DNA of 64,000 bases from Leclercia adecarboxylata (lineage in GTDB: Bacteria; Pseudomonadota; Gammaproteobacteria; Enterobacterales; Enterobacteriaceae). The stretch is taken from positions 2,046,001 to 2,110,000 of the forward strand of contig LR590464.1 of the NCBI GenBank assembly GCA_901472455.1, given 5' to 3'. Below, in pieces: positions 1 through 13,191 of this stretch. Made by a program: the position numbers and the translations under genes. The notes beneath the pieces were generated by a model that ran no database searches, was not told where the DNA came from, and was given only the letters and a program-made list of their open reading frames with translations. Each line of letters starts with the position of its first letter. Within the stretch, counting starts at the first letter, position 1.

Positions 1-491
1 AGCGCAGAACGGTAAACAGATACGCATCGGCAATGGTAAAGCGTGGGCCGCAAATCCACTGATCGTCTTTTAACGACTCGTTCACGTATTGCAGCTTTTT
101 CTCCAGCAGAGCACGAACGGTCGGCTTGTACTCTTCCGGGGTATCCGGGCGGAACAGCGGGGTGAAACCTTTGTGCAGTTCTGTGGCGATGTAGTTCATC
201 CATTCGAGGGTTTTGTAGCGGGCGATGCTGCCGGTCGGGGGCCAGCAGCTGGCGATCCGCGACGCCATCCGCCAGGTATTGCATGATAGCCACCCCTTCG
301 GTCAGTAAGGTGCCATCTTCCAGCAGCAGTGCCGGGACCTGGCCTTTAGGATTCACCGCGAAAAAGTCATCGCCGTTTTCCAGACGCTTTTTCATCAGAT
401 CAACACCGTTGAGCGTGAAGTCTTTACCGCTCTCGCGCAGCGTAATATGGGAGGCAAGAGAGCAGGCGCCTGGTTTATAGAACAGTTTCAT
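1..491 (-). CDS. gstA: Glutathione S-transferase GstA, 3' end outside window, one frameshift
   Basis: Soluble cytoplasmic enzyme that conjugates glutathione to electrophiles. The N-terminus [12 protein letters not shown] and the [20 protein letters not shown] stretch form the thioredoxin-like GSH-binding domain (residues about 1-80); the conserved Cys of KPGACS is present. The helical C-terminal domain follows up to the window edge (DAYLFTVLR at positions 1-30). The start is the ATG at 491. Reading in one frame breaks at about 232-235, where a single extra base after the QLLAP motif shifts the frame; the downstream sequence continues in the next frame as the expected IARYKTLEW. The last ~40 residues lie outside the window. 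Identity is seen from sequence; the frameshift is probably a sequencing error. Confidence 0.9.
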   Translation of the reverse strand, partial: MKLFYKPGACSLASHITLRESGKDFTLNGVDLMKKRLENGDDFFAVNPKGQVPALLLEDGTLLTEGVAIMQYLADGVADRQLLAPDRQHRPLQNPRMDELHRHRTAQRFHPAVPPGYPGRVQADRSCSAGEKAAIRERVVKRRSVDLRPTLYHCRCVSVYRSA

Positions 492-541
492 CGGTCACTC
501 CTGTTTACGTAGGTTTACTCTATGGTAGTGCGCCACCGACT

Positions 542-577
542 AAAAAAAAAGCCGCTAACGCACAGTTAGCGGCTTCT
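542..577 (-). terminator. Rho-independent terminator of dtpA
   Basis: On the minus strand a perfect 10-bp stem (AGCCGCTAAC / GTTAGCGGCT) is followed by a run of nine T residues, just after the dtpA stop codon at 600. Confidence 0.9.
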
Positions 578-599
578 GTTCAGTCGTTTCCCGATGACA

Positions 600-2109
600 T
601 TACACGGTCGCGGTTTTGCTCGCTTTTGCGGTAGTGTCGTCGTCCTGAGTCATACGATTCAGTTTCGGTGCGGTCAGCATCATCAGCACGGCGATAACTG
701 CGGTAGCGACACCAATCTGCAGGAATACATCGCCATACACGTGCAGTGACAGCAGTGGATCGGTTACATCAGATGGCACGGCCATCAGGTTTGCAATCTT
801 ACCTGCGATAATCGCGGCACCGGCAGTGGTCAGGAACCAGCTACCCATGATGAAGCCCATCAGACGCTGTGGCACCAGCTGTGCAACCATCGCCAGACCC
901 AGACCAGAGATCATCAGCTCACCGATAGACTGCAGGGCGTAGCTCAGGATCAGCCAGTTGACGGAGACAATACCGGCGTCGCTGGCGAATTTCGCACCCA
1001 GCGGCAGCACCAGGAAAGCACCAGAGCACAGCACCATACCAATCGCGAACTTGTGCGGCATTGGCAGGCGGTCGCCCATCTTGTTGTAGATAGCGGCCAG
1101 GATTGGGCTACCCACCATGATCCAGAACGGGTTCAGGGCCTGGAACTGCTCAGGTTCGAACGCGATGCCCAGGATAGAGTGCTCAACGTTACGGATAGCG
1201 AAGAAATTCAGCGACGTTGGCATCTGGCTGTACAGGACGAAGAATACAATCGCTTCAACCATCAGGATGAAGGCAACAATCATCTTACGACGCGCCGCAC
1301 CCTGCATAGAGAAGGCTTCTTTCGCGAAGATACAGACGATACCCAGGGCAACCACACCCAGTACCGCACGGGCGATACCCTGGTTGTGCAGCAGCCAGGT
1401 GGCAACAGCGACCAGAATCACCACGCCGACGATGGTCGCCAGCAGTTTGCCCATCTGTACCGGTGCAAAGTCAGGTTTTGAACCGTAGTCCTTCACCCAG
1501 CTGCGGCAGAACAGGAAGTTAACCACGGTGATCAGCATGCCGACGAAGCTCAGGGCAAACGCCACGCTCCAGCCGAATTTCGCTGCCAGCCACGGGGTCG
1601 CCAGCATAGGAGAAGAAGGAACCGATGTTGATGGACATGTAGTACATGGTGAATGCACCGTCCAGACGTGGATCATCTTTCTTATAGCAGGTTGAAAGCA
1701 GGGAAGAAGGGTTAGCCTTGAACAGGCCGTTACCGACCGCAATGGTCGCCATACCCATGTAAACCACACCGGCATCATGACCAGACCAGGCTACCAGGCC
1801 ATAACCGATCGCCAGAACGATGGCACCCAGCAGAATAACTCGTTTGGTTCCCAGTACTTTATCGCCGAGCCAGCCGCCAATTGCGACCAGACCGTACACC
1901 AGAGCACTGAAAGAAGAGAACAGCGTGATGGAATCAGCTTCGGACATACCCAGTTGTTTAACCAGGTAAACAGCCATGATCCCTTGCAGACCGTAGTAAC
2001 CAAAACGCTCCCACAGCTCAATAGAGAAAATGAGATAGAACGATTTCGGTTGTTTGAAAGCGTTAAGACTTACGCTTTCCTCAGCTGGTTTATTGTTTGC
2101 AGTAGACAC
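600..2109 (-). CDS. dtpA: Dipeptide/tripeptide permease A, one frameshift
   Basis: Inner-membrane proton-coupled di/tripeptide symporter of the POT/PTR family (also called TppB or YdgR), about 500 residues with 14 membrane segments. The N-terminus ([17 protein letters not shown], then [10 protein letters not shown]) carries the POT signature ExxERFxYYG; the C-terminus contains [15 protein letters not shown] and [19 protein letters not shown]. The start is a GTG at 2109, as in E. coli. The N-terminal frame ends near 1608 after NIGSFFS and the protein resumes one base off at [14 protein letters not shown], so one indel breaks the frame. A strong terminator follows. In E. coli the gene is under OmpR control; the 600-bp upstream region here could hold such sites, but I cannot point to one. 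Confidence 0.93.
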
Positions 2110-2722
2110 ATATACCTCTTTTTTTACATCCCATATTAACGGGGGTGTTCATAGCGTGATGACCGTAGTCCGTCCGCTTTATAGTTATAGTGGGAGGGGG
2201 AAACGGCGGGTAATGTTCACTATCCTGACTCGTCTGGCAAGGTGTTTGCAATAATCTGTTACATATAACCCTGGCACTATAATGCGCCAGAAACCTAAAT
2301 GTTATTTAGCGTTAAATTTTACCGTTGCGTATAAACTGGTTTTTTTCACTATTAATCAGCCCAAAAAATGCGCAGATGGCGATATGTTCTGCTGTAAAAG
2401 GCAATGTGCAGTGATATGGACTAAGTTCTGAAAAATATCCGGTCATATCTTCGGTTATCAGAGGTGATTTCTTGATGCAATAAGGCTTTGTCGGCATTTC
2501 CAATACATAAAATTAACACAGTGTGAACAGGAGTGATCCCCGTCACACTTATATAGAAAATTTCGCTGACAAAAAACAATTAACCTGTTTGATTGTTATA
2601 TCGCCACAGATTACGCGAGGGGCGGACTCGTGCTCAGGTTGAACAACTGCAAAAGGGGGGATCAGCAGGGAGGCATACTTTCCGTAAGGCATTGAAAAGG
2701 TGAAAACCGTCAAATGACGGTT
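2110..2722. other. 613-bp dtpA-nth intergenic region
   Basis: No convincing gene is seen. A 63-codon minus-strand frame (2312-2503) has no recognisable features. AT-rich stretches lie at 2260-2340 and 2500-2600. A CRP-like palindrome is at 2532-2547, and a hairpin at the end of nth (2702-2724) may terminate the rsx-nth transcript. The long dtpA leader is otherwise unexplained. Confidence 0.5.
2532..2547. promoter_or_regulatory. CRP-like site upstream of dtpA
   Basis: AGTGATCCCCGTCACA matches the TGTGA-N6-TCACA consensus with one mismatch in the outer half. It lies about 420 bp before the dtpA start, so a role in dtpA control is inference only. Confidence 0.35.
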
Positions 2723-2724
2723 TC
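2702..2724 (-). terminator. Possible terminator at the end of nth
   Basis: The inverted repeat GAAACCGTCA / TGACGGTTTTC overlaps the nth stop codon. No long T run follows, so termination is uncertain. Confidence 0.4.
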
Positions 2725-3358
2725 AGTGGTCTGTTTTCTCTTTATATTCGCAGAGATCTTCGATTATACAGGAGCCGCAGCGCGGTTTGCGCGCAATGCA
2801 GGTATAGCGCCCGTGCAGGATCAGCCAGTGATGGCAATCGACCTTAAATTCCGCCGGAACCACTTTCAGCAGTTTCTCTTCCACCAGCTCGACATTCTTG
2901 CCGGGGGCAAAGTTGGTGCGGTTGCACACGCGAAAGATGTGAGTGTCCACGGCAATGGTTGGCCAGCCAAAGGCGGTATTCAGCACCACGTTAGCGGTTT
3001 TACGCCCGACGCCCGGCAGGGCCTCCAGCGCGGCGCGGTTTTCCGGCACCTCGCCGCCGTGCAGCTCCAGCAGCATGCGGCAGGTCTTAATCACGTTCTC
3101 GGCTTTGCTGTTAAACAGGCCGATGGTCTTGATGTACGACTTAACGCCTTCCACGCCCAGCTCCAGCATCGCCTGCGGCGTGTTGGCAACAGGATAAAGC
3201 TTTGCGGTGGCTTTATTGACGCTGACGTCAGTAGCCTGCGCAGAGAGCAGGACGGCAATCAGGAGTTCAAACGGCGAGGTAAATTTCAGCTCGGTCGTTG
3301 GGTGCGGGTTGTTATCCCGCAGGCGTTGCAGAATAGTTAAACGTTTCTCTTTGTTCAT
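2723..3358 (-). CDS. nth: Endonuclease III
   Basis: Bifunctional DNA glycosylase and AP lyase that removes oxidised pyrimidines in base-excision repair. The 211-residue frame is intact and full length. Visible features are the helix-hairpin-helix LPGVGRKTANVVLN with the catalytic Lys, the catalytic Asp in AVDTHIFRV, and the C-terminal 4Fe-4S cluster ligands in the pattern C-x6-C-x2-C-x5-C (CIARKPRCGSCIIEDLC). The start is the ATG at 3358, giving MNKEKR as in E. coli; an open frame continues upstream but is the tail of rsxE. It is the last gene of the rsxABCDGE-nth cluster and overlaps the rsxE stop by a few bases, implying translational coupling. Confidence 0.97.
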   Translation of the reverse strand: MNKEKRLTILQRLRDNNPHPTTELKFTSPFELLIAVLLSAQATDVSVNKATAKLYPVANTPQAMLELGVEGVKSYIKTIGLFNSKAENVIKTCRMLLELHGGEVPENRAALEALPGVGRKTANVVLNTAFGWPTIAVDTHIFRVCNRTNFAPGKNVELVEEKLLKVVPAEFKVDCHHWLILHGRYTCIARKPRCGSCIIEDLCEYKEKTDH

Positions 3359-4043
3359 GAAGCCTTCTCCAGGGATCCCTTCCTCCGACGCTGCGTGCGG
3401 CAGCGCGGCGCTTACGTTTCTCATCAATCAGGTATTTTACCGCCAGCATCATGCCGAGGCCGATAAACGCGCCGGAGGCAGCATCGCCAGCAGGAACGGG
3501 GTATCGGTGTGGAACACCTCAATGCGCAGGGATTTCGCCCAGCCGCCCAGCAGCGCATCTGCGCCGTCGAACAGGGTGCCGTTGCCGAGAATTTCACGCA
3601 TCGAACCCAGCACGAACATCGCCCCCGTTGCGCCCATGCCGATGGCAAAGCCATCCAGAGCAGAAATGAGCGGGTCATTTTTCACCGCAAAGGCTTCGGC
3701 GCGGCCTACCACGATGCAGTTTGGTCACGATCAGCGGGATAAAAATCCCCAGTGACTGATAGAGGCCAAAGGCGTAGGCGTTGATCAGCATCTGCACGAC
3801 GCTCACCACCGAGGCGATGATCATCACGTAAATCGGAATACGAATTTCTGACGGCGTCCAGCGACGCAGGGCAGAGATCGACAGGTTGGTCAGGGTCAGT
3901 ACCAGGGTGGTCGCCAGACCCAGACCCAGGGCGTTGGTGGCGGTCGAGGTGACCGCCAGCAGGGGACACATCCCCAGCAGCTGAACAAGGGCGGAGTTGT
4001 TCTTCCACAGCCCCTGGACAATAACCTCTTTAACCTGACTCAT
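3355..4043 (-). CDS. rsxE: Electron transport complex subunit RsxE, frameshifted
   Basis: Integral membrane subunit of the Rsx (Rnf-like) complex, which uses reducing power to keep the SoxR [2Fe-2S] cluster reduced. The start at 4043 ([20 protein letters not shown]) overlaps the rsxG stop. Hydrophobic segments [29 protein letters not shown] and [11 protein letters not shown] follow the family pattern. The frame breaks near 3708, where an extra A after IVT shifts it (the correct frame reads [11 protein letters not shown]), and again near 3475 before [18 protein letters not shown] third error near the C-terminus is likely, since a TGA overlapping the nth ATG would give the normal end. Length is about 229 residues once repaired, close to E. 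coli (231). Confidence 0.9.
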
Positions 4044-4045
4044 GA

Positions 4046-4668
4046 TCACTCCTCACAGGCGGGCAGATTGTTGAGTTGCGCAGGCAGCGTCTGGGCGTAT
4101 ATGCCCGCACGTTTAACGGCATTCACCACCGCGCGTGGGGTGATGGTCGCCCCGGTAAATTGATCGATCTCACCGCCATCTTTCTTTACTGCAAATGCCG
4201 GATCGTCACTGCCATGAATGGTTTTTGCCGGCAAAATGCAAAATCCAGTCGCTTTAAGCGGGTTTCGATTTTATCCCCAAGCCCTGGCGTTTCGTGATGC
4301 TCAGTGACGCGCGTGCCCAGCACGGTGCCGGAGAAGTCGGTGCCGACCAGCAGCTGGATGGCGCCGGAATAGCCATCCGGGGCTGTGGTTTCCATCACTG
4401 CGCCAACCGGGGCATCCCCTTTACGGGCAATAAAGATGCGGTGAGTGCCTTTGCCTAAGGGGGCTGCCTCGACAAGATAACAACTTTTTTGCAGGTTGTT
4501 ATCGTAAAGCTCTGCCGGGATCACCTGATCGAACAGCGCCTTTTGCTGACGGGCCGCCTGTTCGTCGATGGTGGGTTTGGTTAGCCCGTTGACGAGAGCC
4601 GTCAGGCCGGTCAGCACAGCGGCAAACAGCGCCAGCGTCACGCCGTGTTTTTGCATTGTTTTTAACAT
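4046..4668 (-). CDS. rsxG: Electron transport complex subunit RsxG, frameshifted
   Basis: FMN-carrying subunit of the Rsx complex: one N-terminal membrane anchor ([17 protein letters not shown]) and a periplasmic domain. The covalent-FMN motif S/T-GAT is seen as [15 protein letters not shown] near the C-terminus, with the flavin expected on the Thr of GAT. The start is the ATG at 4668 (MLKTMQKHG); the stop overlaps the rsxE start. The frame breaks at two extra A residues: one near 4254 in the run before [10 protein letters not shown] and one near 4228 in the following A run. Repaired length is about 206 residues, the same as E. coli. Confidence 0.92.
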
Positions 4669-4678
4669 GGCGAGTCCC

Positions 4679-5735
4679 TTAGCGATGGCCGTACACACGT
4701 GGTCGCGTGTAGTAATCAATTAACGGTACGGTGATGTTCGCCAGCAGAACCGCAAAGGCCACGCCGTCCGGGTAGCCGCCAAAGCTGCGGATCAACCACA
4801 CCAGCAGACCGGCCAGAGCACCGAAAATCAGACGCCCACGGTTGGTGGTTGAGGCCGTCACCGGATCGGTAAGAATAAAGAATGCCCCCCCAGCATGGTC
4901 GCGCCGGAGAGCAGATGAAGTTGCGGTGACGCCAGCGATTCCGGCGAGAAGGCCCAACCCAGTCCGGAACAAATTGCCAGGGTGACCAGGAAGCTCACCG
5001 GGATATGCCAGCGGATCGCCTTTTTGCCACAGCATAAACAGGCCACCGGCAAGGTATGCCAGGTTTACCCACTGCCAGCCAGCGCCTGCCAGCACGCCGC
5101 TGTAAATCGGGTACTGCATGACTTGCTCCACGCTGTGACCGGCGTGCAGAGAGGTTTTAAAGGTATCGAGCGGGGTCGCCTGGCTGATACCGTCCACGCC
5201 CATGCGCAAGCTGTTCATATCCGCGCCTGTGGCGGTATGGCCAGAGAAAATTATCTGCAGGGCATCCATAAAGCCAGGCACGGTGGCCGCGATCTCATGC
5301 GGCGGTAGCCAACTGGTCATCTGCACCGGGAAGGAAATCAGCAGCACCACATAACCAATCATTGCCGGGTTAAACGGGTTATGCCCCAGGCCGCCATACA
5401 GCTGCTTGGCGATGATCACCGCAAACCACGGTACCGAGCACCACCATCCACCATGGAGCGAACGGCGGGATACTGATGGCCAGCAGCAGGCCGGTGAGCA
5501 GGGCGGAGTTATCGGCCAGGATCTTACTTACTGCCATCTTACGCAGTTTGAGCACCAGGGCTTCCGCCGCCAGCGCGCTTGCACAGCCCAGGATTATCTG
5601 GAACAACGTCCCCCAGCCAAAAAACCAGAACTGAACGGCAATGCCCGGCAGCGCGGCCAGGCAAACCAGCATCATAATGCGCGATGTCTGGCGCTGGTTG
5701 TGGGTATAAGGGGAGCTTGCGATTCTGAAAACCAT
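4679..5735 (-). CDS. rsxD: Electron transport complex subunit RsxD, frameshifted
   Basis: Polytopic inner-membrane, FMN-binding subunit of the Rsx complex, about 350 residues. The N-terminus [20 protein letters not shown] is as in E. coli, followed by membrane helices and [16 protein letters not shown]. The covalent FMN site lies in [11 protein letters not shown], and the C-terminus reads [18 protein letters not shown]. The start at 5735 directly abuts the rsxC stop. Breaks are seen near 5425 (after WMVVLGTV), near 5030 (the true frame reads [16 protein letters not shown]) and near 4887 (before [13 protein letters not shown]). Confidence 0.93.
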
Positions 5736-8527
<2,792 letters not shown>

Positions 8528-8535
<8 letters not shown>

Positions 8536-9108
8536 GTTGTTCCACAGGAATAATGCGAACCGGAATAGTTTGAAGATCCCATTTCCAGCTGTCCGGTCGT
8601 TGTCGCTACCGGGCGTAACTCAATGCACTGGGTCGGGCAGGGGGCAACGCAGAGGTTGCAGCCGGTACACAGATTCCTCAATCACGGTATGCATGGCGCG
8701 CGTGGCGCCTACGATGGCATCTACCGGGCAGGCCTGAATGCATTTGGTACAGCCGATGCAGTTTGGTTCATCGATCACTGCCAGCATACGAACCGGCTCC
8801 TGCGCACTTTCGTCACCGTCAACCGGCTGCGGATCGACGTTCAGCAAGGTGGCAATCTTCAGCATCACCGCTTCGCCGCCAGGCGCACAGCGGTTAATTT
8901 TCTCTCCGCCGTTACCTACCGCCTCTGCGTACGGGCGACAGCCGGGATAGCCGCACTGCCCACACTGGCTTTGCGGCAGCAGCTCATCAATTTTCTCAAC
9001 GATCGGATCGTCCTCAACCGCGAAGCGGCGCGAGGCGTAACCGAGAATGATGCCAAATAGCAGCCCCAGTACGCTGATGGCTGCGATGGCGATCCAGATT
9101 GCATTCAT
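8528..9108 (-). CDS. rsxB: Electron transport complex subunit RsxB, frameshifted
   Basis: Ferredoxin-like membrane-anchored subunit of the Rsx complex. An N-terminal membrane helix ([19 protein letters not shown]) is followed by the Cys cluster [16 protein letters not shown] and by two 4Fe-4S motifs, [14 protein letters not shown] and [12 protein letters not shown]. The start at 9108 overlaps the rsxA stop by one base (TAATG), and the stop at 8528 overlaps the rsxC start by eight bases. Breaks occur near 8672 (before LCTGCNLC) and near 8595 (the true frame reads DSWKWDL and ends IIPVEQHA). Length is about 192 residues, as in E. coli. Confidence 0.95.
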
Positions 9109-9690
9109 TACAACTTCACCAGACCACTAAAGCCCATAAAGGCCAGAGACATAAGACCGGCGGTAACCAGCGCGATGGCGTTACCGCGAAACGGTGCCGG
9201 GATATCGGCGGCGACCATGCGTTCGCGGATCGCCGCAAACAGGACCATCACCAGCGAGAAGCCGACCGCAGCCGAAAAGCCGTACAGCGCCGACTGCAGG
9301 AAATTGTGCCCAAGGTTAATGTTGAGCAGCGCCACGCCGAGCACCGCACAGTTAGTGGTGATCAGCGGCAGGAAGATGCCGAGCAAACGGTATAACGCCG
9401 GGCTTGTTTTGCGCACCACCATTTCGGTGAACTGCACCACCACCGCGATAACCAGAATAAAGGCCAGCGTGCGCAAATAGGTCAGGCCAAGGGGGAGCAG
9501 GATCCATGTGTCAATCCACCAGGCACAGATCGAGGCGAGGGTCATCACGAAAGTGGTTGCCAGCCCCATCCCCATTGCTGTTTCCAGCTTTTTTGGACAC
9601 GCCCATAAACGGGCACAGGCCAAGAAACTTCACAAGAACGAAGTTGTTTACCAGCACCGTGCCGACAAAAAGCAGTAAGTAATCGGTCAT
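9108..9690 (-). CDS. rsxA: Electron transport complex subunit RsxA, one frameshift
   Basis: Polytopic membrane subunit of the Rsx complex, homologous to NqrE/RnfA, with about six helices. The N-terminus [20 protein letters not shown] begins at the ATG at 9690; the conserved [11 protein letters not shown] and [12 protein letters not shown], which carry the membrane-embedded cluster Cys residues, are both present. An extra A in an A run near 9592 ([11 protein letters not shown]) breaks the frame, giving 583 bp instead of the 582 bp expected for 193 residues. First gene of the operon rsxA-B-C-D-G-E-nth. Confidence 0.95.
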
Positions 9691-9766
9691 TTTTCAGCCT
9701 GAGATAAAAAAGCCCCCTATTATCGGACAAGCCGCGGCAGGCGACAACAGGTTAACTGTAAGGTTA

Positions 9767-10208
9767 TTACGGGTTCACAAAGGTGTTCTTCACGCGTGCC
9801 GAACGCTTAAAGTAAGGCACAAACAGTGCAGTCACCAGCAGGGGGAAGAGTAACTGACGCACCGCCAGCGCATCGGAGACGGGCGAAAACGCAAAAGCTT
9901 TAATAGCCAGTAATACAGAAACCAGTAGCCAGATAATATAGTGTTTCGGCACAGCCCGACGGCGTTTTAAAAAACGCAATGGTTAACCAAAGCGTGTAGT
10001 ACCACATGGCAATCGCAAAGGCGAAAGAAATAAACCACATGACAATATTACTGGTATTTTGCGCGCCCAGCGTTTTTAACGCGTGCGGCGACGTTAACGC
10101 CGTAGAGTAAAGGACGAGTGCCAGCGAAGCGCTTAATAATGCCATTAGCAGCCAGGCAAGCGGAGCCAGTAACCAGCCGCCAATTTTTTCTCCAGCCGTT
10201 GTGGTCAT
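9767..10208 (-). CDS. ydgK: DUF2569 inner-membrane protein YdgK, frameshifted
   Basis: Small polytopic inner-membrane protein of unknown function, about 145 residues with four hydrophobic segments (LAPLAWLLMALLSASLALV, NIVMWFISFAFAIAMWYY, HYIIWLLVSVLLAIKAF, LLFPLLVTALFVPYF). It begins MTTTAGEKIGGWLLAP at 10208, and KIGGWL is typical of the family. The frame breaks near 9970, within LTIAFFK-RRRAVPKHY. It lies between cnu and rsxA, as in E. coli. Confidence 0.85.
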
Positions 10209-10294
10209 GTTCTCTCCCGAAGTCAGCGTAACAGTGCAAACTGCAAATTTGCAGGGGCGAGAGTATATAACATTTCCCGGGAATGGCTACCCTC

Positions 10295-10510
10295 TTATAG
10301 CACGTAACGCCACACGGACTTAGGCACTTCGCCAATGTTGAACAAACGCCCGCCAGAGACCAGTTCAGCGCGGCGATGATCTGCGGCGCGGTACATGCTG
10401 ATAATCTCCTGGTTATCGCTCAGACTGTAGTTCAGATGATCAAACAACTTTTCCAGACTTTCGAGAGAATTAATTTTGCGAAATTTTAATAAATAGTCCT
10501 GAACGGTCAT
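10295..10510 (-). CDS. cnu: H-NS/StpA-binding protein Cnu (YdgT)
   Basis: Hha/YmoA-family nucleoid modulator that binds H-NS and StpA and tunes silencing, and binds the oriC-adjacent cnb site. The 71-residue protein [22 protein letters not shown]...SVWRYVL is intact and matches the family length. The conserved [15 protein letters not shown] block is present. The start is the ATG at 10510; the longer open frame upstream has no family similarity. Confidence 0.96.
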   Translation of the reverse strand: MTVQDYLLKFRKINSLESLEKLFDHLNYSLSDNQEIISMYRAADHRRAELVSGGRLFNIGEVPKSVWRYVL

Positions 10511-10713
10511 ATTAATAATTTTCCATATTAAGAAGGAGTGATACCAAAGAAGTAATTCGGTCGAATAGTAAACGGAACAAAAAAGGCGTAAACATTTGCC
10601 GAAGCGTAGCGGCAAAAATAAGAATTTTCTTTACATGGCAAAATCAGACGTCGGTCGACGCCTGGCGATGAAGGTTAACGCTGTTCATGACGGCTGGCAA
10701 TATGCAACTGACA

Positions 10714-10884
10714 TCATATGTCACTATTTTTGAGCAGTGCATGCGGCTTGGCTTGATTGACACTATTGACCGGTTCCGGCGGCTGGTAGTTGTCGATATG
10801 GCTGGCGATGCCCAGCAATATCACCGACACGCCCAACACAATCCATCCGGCTAACTCGATAATTCGATTAATGATTGTCGTCAT
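10714..10884 (-). CDS. blr: Small membrane protein Blr (divisome-associated)
   Basis: A 56-residue frame, MTTIINRIIELAGWIVLGV..., with one hydrophobic helix (AGWIVLGVSVILLGIAS) followed by SHIDNYQPPE. It is clearly the E. coli Blr peptide (41 residues, MNRLIELTGWIVL), a single-pass inner-membrane protein linked to cell division and beta-lactam tolerance. The reading here starts at an upstream ATG (10884), because the E. coli start Met corresponds to an Ile codon. The C-terminus is about ten residues longer. Gene order cnu-blr-ydgJ matches E. coli. Confidence 0.88.
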   Translation of the reverse strand: MTTIINRIIELAGWIVLGVSVILLGIASHIDNYQPPEPVNSVNQAKPHALLKNSDI

Positions 10885-11117
10885 GATTCGTTATTTTGTT
10901 TTATCCATAAATACAGTTTAAGAATTTTACAGCGCAGATTGCCGCCCGGCAAGCGCTTTGCAGTGTTGTTTTGCGATTGTAATCAGCTAGTTATAATTGT
11001 TAATCAGAAATTACTGATTGCATATATCGCCCCGAGGCGCAAAACCCAGTTTTAACCTATTGTGACCAGAGTAGAGATAGTGTGAAATATGTGTGTCAAA
11101 AGAAGAGAGGCGACGTC

Positions 11118-12157
11118 ATGAACGACAAAATCCGAGTTGGATTAATAGGTTATGGTTATGCGAGTAAAACGTTTCATGCTCCGCTAATTGATGGCACGCC
11201 GGGGATGGAACTGGCGGCAATCTCCAGCAGCGATGCGAGTAAAGTGCATGCAGACTGGCCGACGGTGCCGGTAGTTTCCGAGCCGAAGCATCTGTTTAAC
11301 GATCCCACTATTGATCTCATCGTCATCCCTACGCCCAATGACACTCACTTCCCACTGGCTAAAGCAGCCCTGGAAGCAGGGAAGCATGTGGTGGTGGATA
11401 AACCTTTTACCGTGACACTGTCACAGGCCGGGAGCTGGACGCGCTGGCGAAAAGCCTCGGGAAATTGCTCTCCGTGTTTCATAACCGCCGTTGGGACAGC
11501 GATTTCCTGACCGTGAAAGCGTTGATCGCTGACGGGTCTCTCGGAGAAGTAGCCTTCTTTGAATCGCATTTTGATCGCTTCCGTCCGCAGGTACGCAACC
11601 GCTGGCGCGAGCAGGCGGGTCCGGGCAGCGGCATTTGGTACGATCTGGCCCCCCATCTGCTTGACCAGGCCGTTAACCTGTTCGGTCTACCGGTGAGCCT
11701 GAACGTCGATCTGGCCCAGCTGCGTCCTGGCGCACAGGCCACGGACTACTTCCACGCTGTGCTGAGTTATCCGCAGCGTCGTGTGGTACTGCACGGCACC
11801 ATGATGGCAGCGGCAGAATCGGCTCGCTATATCGTGCATGGCTCCCGCGGCAGCTACGTGAAGTTTGGCCTCGACCCGCAGGAAGATCGTCTGAAAAATG
11901 GCGAGCGTCTGCCGCAGGAAGACTGGGGTTACGACATGCGTGACGGCGTGTTGACCCGCGTTGAAGGCGAAGAGCGTGTAGAAGAGACCTGGCTGACGCT
12001 GCCGGGTAATTATCCGGCCTATTATGCTGGTATTCGCGATGCGCTGAACGGCGACGGTGAAAACCCTGTTCCTGCGAGCCAGGCGATTCAGATTATGGAG
12101 TTGATTGAGCTGGGGATTGAGTCTGCGAAACATCGCGCGACCTTGTGTCTCGCTTAA
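11118..12157 (+). CDS. ydgJ: Putative oxidoreductase YdgJ (GFO/IDH/MocA family), one frameshift
   Basis: NAD(P)-dependent dehydrogenase-like protein of unknown substrate, about 346 residues. The N-terminal Rossmann motif IRVGLIGYGYASKTFHAP is followed by the family signature EAGKHVVVDKPFTV, with the conserved EKP-like Lys in DKP. The C-terminal domain includes YDLAPHLLDQAV. The start at 11118 (MNDKIRVGL) matches E. coli; an upstream in-frame start at 11082 is unlikely. A lost C near 11432 breaks the frame, which resumes as LSVFHNRRWDSDFL. Cytoplasmic by prediction. Confidence 0.93.
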
Positions 12158-12162
12158 AAAAG

Positions 12163-12188
12163 TAAAGCCCGGCAGAGCCGGGCTTTTT
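12163..12188. terminator. Bidirectional terminator between ydgJ and add
   Basis: A perfect 9-bp stem AAGCCCGGC / GCCGGGCTT with an A-rich run before it and a T run after it serves the convergent genes ydgJ and add. Confidence 0.9.
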
Positions 12189-12189
12189 C

Positions 12190-13191
12190 TTATCCGCGTG
12201 CGACCTTGTCGCGCAGCGCCTGCTTCTCCGCAGGGGTCAGGAAGGCCATCTCCAGCCCGTTGATCTGCGCCTGGCGGATCTGCTCCCGGCTCAGTCCAGC
12301 CAGCGAGGCGGCAACCGTATACTCGTGAATAATATCCACGCCCTGAACCGCCGGATCGTCGGTATTCAGCGAGGCCATCACCCCATGTTCCAGGAAGGTT
12401 TTCAGTGGATGCTGCGCCAGCGTCGCCACGGTGCTGGTCTGAATATTGGAGGTCAGACAGGATTCAATCCCGATACGCTGCTCTGCCAGGAAGTCCATCA
12501 GGGCCGGGTCTTCAACCGCCTTCACCCCATGACCGATACGCTCGGCACCTAACTCGCGAATGGCCTGCCAGATACTCTCCGGGCCTGCCGCTTCACCGGC
12601 ATGCACGGTGATGTGCCAGGCAGCATCGCGGGCGCGGTTAAAGTGAGAGAGGAACAGGCTGCCCGGGAAGCCCAGCTCGTCCCCCGCCAGATCCACAGCG
12701 GTGATATGGTCGCGGTGCGCCAGCAGCGCCTCAAGCTCCTGCAGGCAGGCGTCTTCCCCGAAGGTGCGGCTCATGATGCCAATCAGACGGGCCTCGACGT
12801 TGAAGGTCTTGCAGCCCTCACGCACGCCAGCAATCACCGCTTCAACCACGCCTGCCACCGGCAGTTTATGGGTCATCGCCATGTAGCCCGGCGAGAAGCG
12901 CAGTTCGACATAGTGCAAACCGTTGCGCGCGGCATCTTCGATATTTTCAAAAGCGACGCGACGACAGGCGTCCAGCGAGGCCAGAACTTTTACCCCCCAG
13001 TCGAGCTTGCTCAGGAAACTGACCAGATCCGGCTCGTTTTCCGTAACCTGCACATGTGGGATCAATGTCTCAAGGGTTTGTGCGGGCAGGGTTAAATTAT
13101 ACTGACGGCCCAGGTCAAGGATGGTCTGGGCGCGGATGTTACCATCAAGGTGGCGATGAACGTCAGTTAACGGGAGGGTGGTATCAATCAT
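12190..13191 (-). CDS. add: Adenosine deaminase
   Basis: Cytoplasmic zinc hydrolase converting adenosine and deoxyadenosine to inosine forms in purine salvage. The 333-residue frame is intact. Metal ligands and catalytic residues are visible: DVHRHLDGN (HxH), [11 protein letters not shown] (His and catalytic Glu), [12 protein letters not shown], and the SLNTDDPAV motif carrying the Asp pair. The start at 13191 ([18 protein letters not shown]) is that of E. coli. It is divergent from nothing close: the 97 bp to malY (convergent order malX-malY-add on the same strand) carries no clear terminator. Confidence 0.97.
   Translation of the reverse strand: MIDTTLPLTDVHRHLDGNIRAQTILDLGRQYNLTLPAQTLETLIPHVQVTENEPDLVSFLSKLDWGVKVLASLDACRRVAFENIEDAARNGLHYVELRFSPGYMAMTHKLPVAGVVEAVIAGVREGCKTFNVEARLIGIMSRTFGEDACLQELEALLAHRDHITAVDLAGDELGFPGSLFLSHFNRARDAAWHITVHAGEAAGPESIWQAIRELGAERIGHGVKAVEDPALMDFLAEQRIGIESCLTSNIQTSTVATLAQHPLKTFLEHGVMASLNTDDPAVQGVDIIHEYTVAASLAGLSREQIRQAQINGLEMAFLTPAEKQALRDKVARG

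Noticed and set aside
283..480. Small plus-strand ORF opposite gstA
   Set aside because: It is the antisense of a conserved GST coding region with no independent signal.
2312..2503. 63-codon minus-strand frame between dtpA and nth
   Set aside because: No ribosome-binding site, no similarity I recognise, and AT-rich intergenic composition.
10590..10620. Terminator hairpin (TTTGCCG / CGGCAAA) between cnu and blr
   Set aside because: Stem is short and no T run follows on the minus strand, so it is not reported as a terminator.
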